In this document: positions 36,934 to 42,365 of the stretch, in pieces | How positions within the stretch are numbered: position 1 is the stretch's first letter | How the letters are laid out: each line of letters starts with the position of its first letter | NCBI GenBank assembly: GCA_947466955.1 | Contig: CANIFM010000004.1 | Coordinates: 1 to 42,365, forward strand | DNA length: 42,365 nucleotides | Source: Bacteroidota bacterium | GTDB lineage: Bacteria > Bacteroidota > Bacteroidia > Flavobacteriales > Flavobacteriaceae | Direction of reading: 5' to 3' | Translations under genes and position numbers: made by a program | The notes under the pieces: model-generated | Seen by the model: only the letters and a program-made list of their open reading frames with translations | Databases searched by the model: none | What the model was told of the DNA's origin: nothing

Positions 36934-39219
36934 ATGGATAATCACAATAAAAGAAGAGAAGCGTTATTATACCACGCCAAACCAACACCTGGGAAAATTC
37001 AAGTGGTTCCAACAAAAAAATATGCTACTCAAAGAGATTTGTCATTGGCTTATTCTCCAGGAGTTGCGGAACCTTGTTTAGAAATTGCAAAAGACGTTAA
37101 TAACGTTTATAAATATACTGCTAAAGGCAATTTAGTAGCCGTAATTACTAATGGAACTGCCGTTTTAGGTCTTGGTGACATTGGTCCCGAAGCTTCAAAA
37201 CCAGTGATGGAAGGAAAGGCTTTGTTGTTCAAAATATTCGCTGATATTGATGTTTTTGATATTGAAGTTGACACCAAAGATATTGAAGCTTTTATTGCAA
37301 CCGTGAAAAACATTGCGCCTACTTTTGGGGGAATAAACCTTGAAGATATTAAAGCCCCGGAATCTTTTGAAATTGAAAGACGTTTGGTTGAAGAGTTGAA
37401 TATTCCTGTAATGCATGACGATCAACACGGAACAGCGATTATTTCTTCGGCAGCTTTATTGAATGCATTAGAATTAGCAAAGAAGAAAATTGAAACTGTA
37501 AAAATTGTTATATCTGGAGCGGGTTCAGCAGCTTTGGCTTGTGCAAATTTATATGTTTTATTGGGCGTAAATCCTGATAAAATTATTATGTTTGATAAAG
37601 ATGGAGTTTTGTCAAGTGACAGAACTGACTTGTCCGATTTACAAAAAAAATATTCAAAAGGATTAAAAAACACAAATTTAAAAGAAGCTCTTTTGGGAGC
37701 AGATGTTTTCTTAGGACTTTCTGCAGGAAATATTTTATCGCCAGATATGTTACTCGGAATGGCAAAAGATCCAATTGTTTTTGCAATGGCAAATCCAATT
37801 CCAGAGATTGATTATGATGTTGCAATTGCCACAAGGAAAGATATAATTATGGCAACTGGGCGTTCAGATCATCCAAATCAAGTGAACAATGTACTTGGAT
37901 TTCCCTATATTTTCAGAGGTGCTTTAGATGTTCGAGCTACAAAAATTAATGAAGCTATGAAAATGGCGGCTGTGAAAGCATTGGCTGCCTTAGCAAAAGA
38001 ATCGGTTCCAGAGCAAGTGAATATTGCTTATGGAGAAACTAAATTAATTTTTGGGCGTGATTATATTATTCCAAAACCATTTGACCCACGGTTGATTTCT
38101 ACCGTTGCGCCAGCAGTAGCAAGAGCTGCAATGGAATCAGGAGTTGCGTTGCATCCCATTTTAGATTGGAAAAAATATGAAGAGGAATTATTAGACCGAT
38201 TAGGTTCTGACAATAAAATGGTGCGCCTTTTGGCAAATAGAGCGAAAACGGATCCAAAACGAGTTGTATTTGCGGAAGCTGATCATCTTGATGTTTTGAA
38301 AGCAGCTCAAATAGCTTATGAAGATAAAATTGCCTTTCCAATTTTATTGGGAAATAAAGAAATTATATTAGAATTAAAAGCAGAAATTGGTTTTGATGCA
38401 GACGTTCCGATATTTGACCCAAAAACAAATGGAGAAGATAAAAGAAGAAATCATTACGCCGATATTTTCTGGAAATCGAGACAGCGAAGAGGGATTTCCC
38501 TTTTAGATGCTCAAAAATGGATGCGAGAGCGTAATTATTTTGCTGCAATGATGGTCAATGAAGGCGATGCAGATGCTATGGTTTCTGGATATTCACGAAG
38601 TTATCCATCGGTTGTAAAACCTATTTTACAATTAATTGATAAAGCACCAGGTATTTCATTGGTTGCAACTACCAATATGATGATGACCAATCGAGGTCCT
38701 ATGTTTTTATCGGATACGGCTATAAATCCAAATCCATCTGCAGATGATTTAGCAAAAATTGCCTTGATGACTGTAAAAACAGTTCGAATGTTTGGCTTAG
38801 AGCCCGTAATTGCAATGATTTCTTATTCTAATTTTGGTTCTTCAACAAATGAAAGTGCTAATAAAGTTAGAGAAGCAGTTAAATTTTTACATGAAAATCA
38901 TCCTGAATTACAAGTTGACGGAGAACTTCAAGCCGATTTTGCTTTGAATCCAGAAATGCTAAAAGATAAATTTCCATTCTCAAAATTGGCAGGAAAAAAA
39001 GTGAATACTTTAATTTTTCCCAATTTAGAATCGGCAAATATTACCTATAAATTATTGAAAGAATTGTACAAAGTTGATTCTATTGGTCCAATAATGCTTG
39101 GAATGGATAAACCTGTTCACATTTTTCAACTCGGAGCAAGTGTCGAAGAAATGGTTAATATGGTTGCCGTTGCCGTAGTAGATGCGCAGGAAAAAGACAA
39201 GAGAAATAAAATAAAATAG
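36934..39219 (+). CDS. maeB: NADP-dependent malic enzyme with C-terminal phosphotransacetylase-like domain
   Basis: SLAYSPGVAEPCLEIAKD, HDDQHGTAIISSAALLNAL, and PTA-like region VFAEADHLDVLKAAQIA...DAMVSGYSRSYPSVVKPILQLI. Confidence 0.96.
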   Translation: MDNHNKRREALLYHAKPTPGKIQVVPTKKYATQRDLSLAYSPGVAEPCLEIAKDVNNVYKYTAKGNLVAVITNGTAVLGLGDIGPEASKPVMEGKALLFKIFADIDVFDIEVDTKDIEAFIATVKNIAPTFGGINLEDIKAPESFEIERRLVEELNIPVMHDDQHGTAIISSAALLNALELAKKKIETVKIVISGAGSAALACANLYVLLGVNPDKIIMFDKDGVLSSDRTDLSDLQKKYSKGLKNTNLKEALLGADVFLGLSAGNILSPDMLLGMAKDPIVFAMANPIPEIDYDVAIATRKDIIMATGRSDHPNQVNNVLGFPYIFRGALDVRATKINEAMKMAAVKALAALAKESVPEQVNIAYGETKLIFGRDYIIPKPFDPRLISTVAPAVARAAMESGVALHPILDWKKYEEELLDRLGSDNKMVRLLANRAKTDPKRVVFAEADHLDVLKAAQIAYEDKIAFPILLGNKEIILELKAEIGFDADVPIFDPKTNGEDKRRNHYADIFWKSRQRRGISLLDAQKWMRERNYFAAMMVNEGDADAMVSGYSRSYPSVVKPILQLIDKAPGISLVATTNMMMTNRGPMFLSDTAINPNPSADDLAKIALMTVKTVRMFGLEPVIAMISYSNFGSSTNESANKVREAVKFLHENHPELQVDGELQADFALNPEMLKDKFPFSKLAGKKVNTLIFPNLESANITYKLLKELYKVDSIGPIMLGMDKPVHIFQLGASVEEMVNMVAVAVVDAQEKDKRNKIK

Positions 39220-39279
39220 TTTGTTTCAAAAAAGCACTATATATAATGACTAAGAATATTTTCAATTGAAGATTTTTCT

Positions 39280-39287
39280 TATATTTG
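39280..39287 (+). promoter_or_regulatory. -7 element (TATATTTG) upstream of ruvA
   Basis: TATATTTG 17 bp before the ruvA ATG; -33 element not clear. Confidence 0.35.
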
Positions 39288-39303
39288 AAAATTACTTAAT
39301 AAA

Positions 39304-39885
39304 ATGATAGCACACTTACAAGGAAAATTAGTAGAAAAAACACCTACAGAAGTCATTATTGATTGCAATGGAGTAGGGTATCACGTCAATATTTCTTTGC
39401 ACACGTATTCCTTACTTCCCGCTTCAGAAGCTATAAAATTATTTACGTATCTTCAAATAAAAGAGGATTCCCATACACTTTTTGGATTTGTAGAAAAGTC
39501 GGAACGTGAAATTTTTAAAATGCTGCTTTCTGTTTCTGGAATTGGCGCAAGCATTGCAAGAACTATGTTGTCTTCATTGGAGCCAAAACAAATTATACAT
39601 GCAATTGCTTCCGCAGATGTAGTTACCATTCAATCTATAAAAGGCATTGGAAGTAAAACAGCGCAAAGAGTAATATTGGATTTAAAAGACAAAGTGTTAA
39701 AATTGTATGATTTAGACGAAGTTTCTATGAGTCAAAGCAATACAAATAAAGATGAAGCGTTATCTGCTTTGGAGGTTTTGGGTTTCATTAGAAAATCTGC
39801 CGAGCGAGTGGTGGAAAAAATCGTTAAAGAAAATCCTGATGCCACAGTGGAAAACATCATAAAATTAGCCTTAAAAAATTTATAA
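39304..39885 (+). CDS. ruvA: Holliday junction branch migration protein RuvA
   Basis: MIAHLQGKLVEKTPTEVIIDCNGVGYHVNIS, VSGIGASIARTMLS, IKGIGSKTAQRVILDLKDK. Confidence 0.96.
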   Translation: MIAHLQGKLVEKTPTEVIIDCNGVGYHVNISLHTYSLLPASEAIKLFTYLQIKEDSHTLFGFVEKSEREIFKMLLSVSGIGASIARTMLSSLEPKQIIHAIASADVVTIQSIKGIGSKTAQRVILDLKDKVLKLYDLDEVSMSQSNTNKDEALSALEVLGFIRKSAERVVEKIVKENPDATVENIIKLALKNL

Positions 39886-39888
39886 TAC

Positions 39889-42365
39889 TTGAAAACATTT
39901 TATATAAAAAATCTAAATTTACTCATAAAAACAAGTGTTTTCTTACTTGTTTTACTTTTTGATTTTACACTGCAAGCACAAGTTAACGAAGCGGTTCAAG
40001 ATTCAACTAAAATGGGATATTCAACGGGTCAAATAGGTATTCCAAATCCTCCTAGTGTTGTTAATTTATATGTTTATGATCCATTGACAGACCGATACGT
40101 TTTTACAAGTTCTGTTAGTGGGTTTTCAATTAATTATCCTGTAATTCTTACTCCAAAAGAATACAATGCGATGGTTTTGAAGGAATCGATGCGTACTTAT
40201 TTTAGAAAAAAATTAGATGCTATTGATGGGAAAAAGGAGGGGAGTGAAGCTGCTAAAAAAGATTTATTACCAAGATATTATGTGAATAATAGTTTTTTTG
40301 AAACCATCTTTGGAGGCAATACAATTGACGTTAAACCAACAGGTTCTGTAGAAATGGATTTGGGTGCACGATATACAAGACAAGATAATCCTTCCTTTTC
40401 TCCGAGAAATAGATCAAGTACTACTTTTGATTTTAATCAAAGAATAAGCATGAGTTTAATGGGAAAAGTGGGAACGAGATTGAGTGTAAATGCTAATTAT
40501 GATACACAATCAACTTTTGCTTTTCAAAACCTTATCAAATTGGAATACAATCACGATTTGAAAGCCAATGAAGATGATATAATTCAAAAAATAGAAGTTG
40601 GAAATGTCAGTATGCCTTTGAATACTTCTTTAATTCGAGGTGCTCAAAGTTTATTTGGTGTAAAAGCGCAACTTCAATTTGGCAAAACAACAGTTACGGG
40701 AGTATTTTCTGAACAAAAATCACAAACAAAATCGGTTACTTCTCAAGGTGGCGGAACCATTCAGAATTTTGAGTTATTTGCATTAGATTACGATGCGGAT
40801 CGTCACTTTTTCTTGTCTCAATATTTTAGAAACAAATACGATATATCACTAAAAAATTATCCTTATGTTGATAGTAGAGTTCAAATTACACGAGTAGAAG
40901 TTTGGATTACAAACCGACAAAATCGTGTTACAACTACCAATAATAATCTAAGAAATATTATTGCGCTTCAGGATTTAGGAGAATCCCAATTGACGGGGTT
41001 AAATGACAATGAAATTGTAGTTGTAAATCCATCTACAGGTTTTTTTATTAGCCCAACTAACTCGCCATCAGACAATAAAAATAATAAATATAATCCAGCA
41101 TTAATTGATAATGGAGGGTTTTTAAATGGGAATATTAGAGAAATTGTAACTGCAAGCTCAGGATTTAACGGCATTACGGTTAGTGAAGGTCAAGACTATT
41201 CTAAATTGGAAAATGCCAGAAAATTAAATGCTTCTGAATTTACATTTCATCCACAGTTGGGATACATTTCATTACAACAAAAATTAACAAACGATGAAGT
41301 TTTGGCAGTTGCTTACCAATATACTGTTGGGGATGTTGTTTATCAAGTTGGTGAATTTGGAACCGATGGAGTGCAAGCAACAGAAACAGGTGGAGTAACG
41401 CCAGGAAATACTCAGCCAACAACAATTACAACTCAAAGTTTAATTTTGAAACTGCTTAAAAGTAATTTGACAAGTGTTGAAAATCCAACAACTCATATTA
41501 CAAGACCTATTTGGAACTTGATGATGAAAAATATTTATCAAATTCCGGGTGCTTTTCAATTGCAACAAGCTGATTTTAAATTCAATATCCTTTATACGGA
41601 TCCATCACCTTTGAATTATATTAATATAGTTTCACCACTACCTCAACCTCAGGATTTAGTAACTTCTACCCCTTTATTAAAGGTTTTTAATGTTGATAAA
41701 TTAAATTCTAACAATGACCCACAAGCTGGCGGAGACGGATTTTTTGATTTTATCCCAGGACTTACAGTGGATTCTCAAAATGGTAGAATAATATTTACAA
41801 CAGTAGAACCTTTTGGAAAATATTTATTCGAGAAGTTAAGAGATGATAGTAATAGAGATTATAATGGAGATCCAAATAATATTTTAGACTATAATGCCAA
41901 TCAAAAGAAATATGTTTACAGAAATTTGTATCGTCAATCTCAAGCGACAGCATTGCAAGAAAGCGATAAAAACAAATTTCAATTAAAAGGAAAATTCAAA
42001 TCTTCTGGTGGAGAAGGAATCCCAATTGGTGCTTTCAATGTTCCAAAGGGTTCCGTTGTTGTAACTGCTGGCGGACGCGTTTTGGTTGAAGGTATCGATT
42101 ATAGTGTGAATTATCAATTGGGGCGTGTTCAAATTTTAGACGCATCGCTTCAAGCATCCAATACTCCAATTAATGTTTCTCTAGAAAACAATGCTGTTTT
42201 TGGGCAACAAACCCGGAGATTTATGGGTTTCAATGTGGAACATAAAATATCAGAAAAGTTTTTAATAGGTGCTACATTTTTAAAAATGACAGAAAAACCG
42301 TTTACTCAAAAATCGAGTTATGGTCAAGAATCTGTGAACAATACTATTTTTGGATTTAATACTAA
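39889..42365 (+). CDS. sprA: SprA/T9SS outer-membrane translocon protein, N-terminal part (3' end outside window)
   Basis: Open frame from TTG 39889: LKTFYIKNLNLLIKTSVFLLVLLFDFTLQAQVNEAVQDSTKMGYSTGQIGIPNPPSVVNLYVYDPLTDRYVF...GSVEMDLGARYTRQDNPSFSPRNRSSTTFDFNQRISMSLMGKVGTRLSVNANYDTQSTFAFQN. Absent from the ORF track because no stop falls in the window. Confidence 0.9.
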   Translation, partial: MKTFYIKNLNLLIKTSVFLLVLLFDFTLQAQVNEAVQDSTKMGYSTGQIGIPNPPSVVNLYVYDPLTDRYVFTSSVSGFSINYPVILTPKEYNAMVLKESMRTYFRKKLDAIDGKKEGSEAAKKDLLPRYYVNNSFFETIFGGNTIDVKPTGSVEMDLGARYTRQDNPSFSPRNRSSTTFDFNQRISMSLMGKVGTRLSVNANYDTQSTFAFQNLIKLEYNHDLKANEDDIIQKIEVGNVSMPLNTSLIRGAQSLFGVKAQLQFGKTTVTGVFSEQKSQTKSVTSQGGGTIQNFELFALDYDADRHFFLSQYFRNKYDISLKNYPYVDSRVQITRVEVWITNRQNRVTTTNNNLRNIIALQDLGESQLTGLNDNEIVVVNPSTGFFISPTNSPSDNKNNKYNPALIDNGGFLNGNIREIVTASSGFNGITVSEGQDYSKLENARKLNASEFTFHPQLGYISLQQKLTNDEVLAVAYQYTVGDVVYQVGEFGTDGVQATETGGVTPGNTQPTTITTQSLILKLLKSNLTSVENPTTHITRPIWNLMMKNIYQIPGAFQLQQADFKFNILYTDPSPLNYINIVSPLPQPQDLVTSTPLLKVFNVDKLNSNNDPQAGGDGFFDFIPGLTVDSQNGRIIFTTVEPFGKYLFEKLRDDSNRDYNGDPNNILDYNANQKKYVYRNLYRQSQATALQESDKNKFQLKGKFKSSGGEGIPIGAFNVPKGSVVVTAGGRVLVEGIDYSVNYQLGRVQILDASLQASNTPINVSLENNAVFGQQTRRFMGFNVEHKISEKFLIGATFLKMTEKPFTQKSSYGQESVNNTIFGFNT

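Noticed and set aside
37107-38548. Multiple minus-strand ORFs inside maeB
   Set aside because: Antisense to a conserved CDS with no motifs of their own.
40968-41425. Minus-strand ORFs near the window end
   Set aside because: Antisense to the sprA frame, which is open through the whole region.
1-42365. CRISPR array, complete transposase, integrase or prophage module
   Set aside because: No regularly spaced direct repeats and no transposase, integrase or phage structural proteins seen; the ORF6N gene alone is not evidence of a prophage.

Overview
This is a 42.4 kb chromosomal window from a Flavobacterium-like member of the Bacteroidota. The lineage call rests on very AT-rich DNA, TAnnTTTG-type -7 promoter elements, type IX secretion (T9SS) sorting domains, and a maeB-ruvA-sprA gene order. 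Most of it is core genome: serS, rsmA, mgtE, yicC-like, gmk, nadD, rnpA, a PfkB kinase, a purF-like gene, polA, a two-component system, a DUF2723 membrane protein, tRNA-Gln(TTG), a PLD-type synthase, maeB, ruvA, and the 5' part of sprA, which the ORF track misses because its stop lies outside the window. The points most worth a second look are: (1) three near-identical 27-31 bp palindromes with compensated arm changes, two in front of an ORF6N-domain gene and one in frame inside it; (2) a TPR lipoprotein gene flanked by 26-bp inverted repeats (25/26 identical); (3) a decayed locus between purF and polA holding an apparently intact DUF6922-like antitoxin fused to a remnant of its AbiEii-like toxin, a LacI-family C-terminal remnant, another ORF fragment, and a well-formed promoter driving a possible ncRNA or sORF; (4) several short hairpin repeats that supply coding sequence or stop codons at the ends of, or inside, core genes. 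No CRISPR array or complete transposase was seen. Everything is from reading the sequence; no database search was run.
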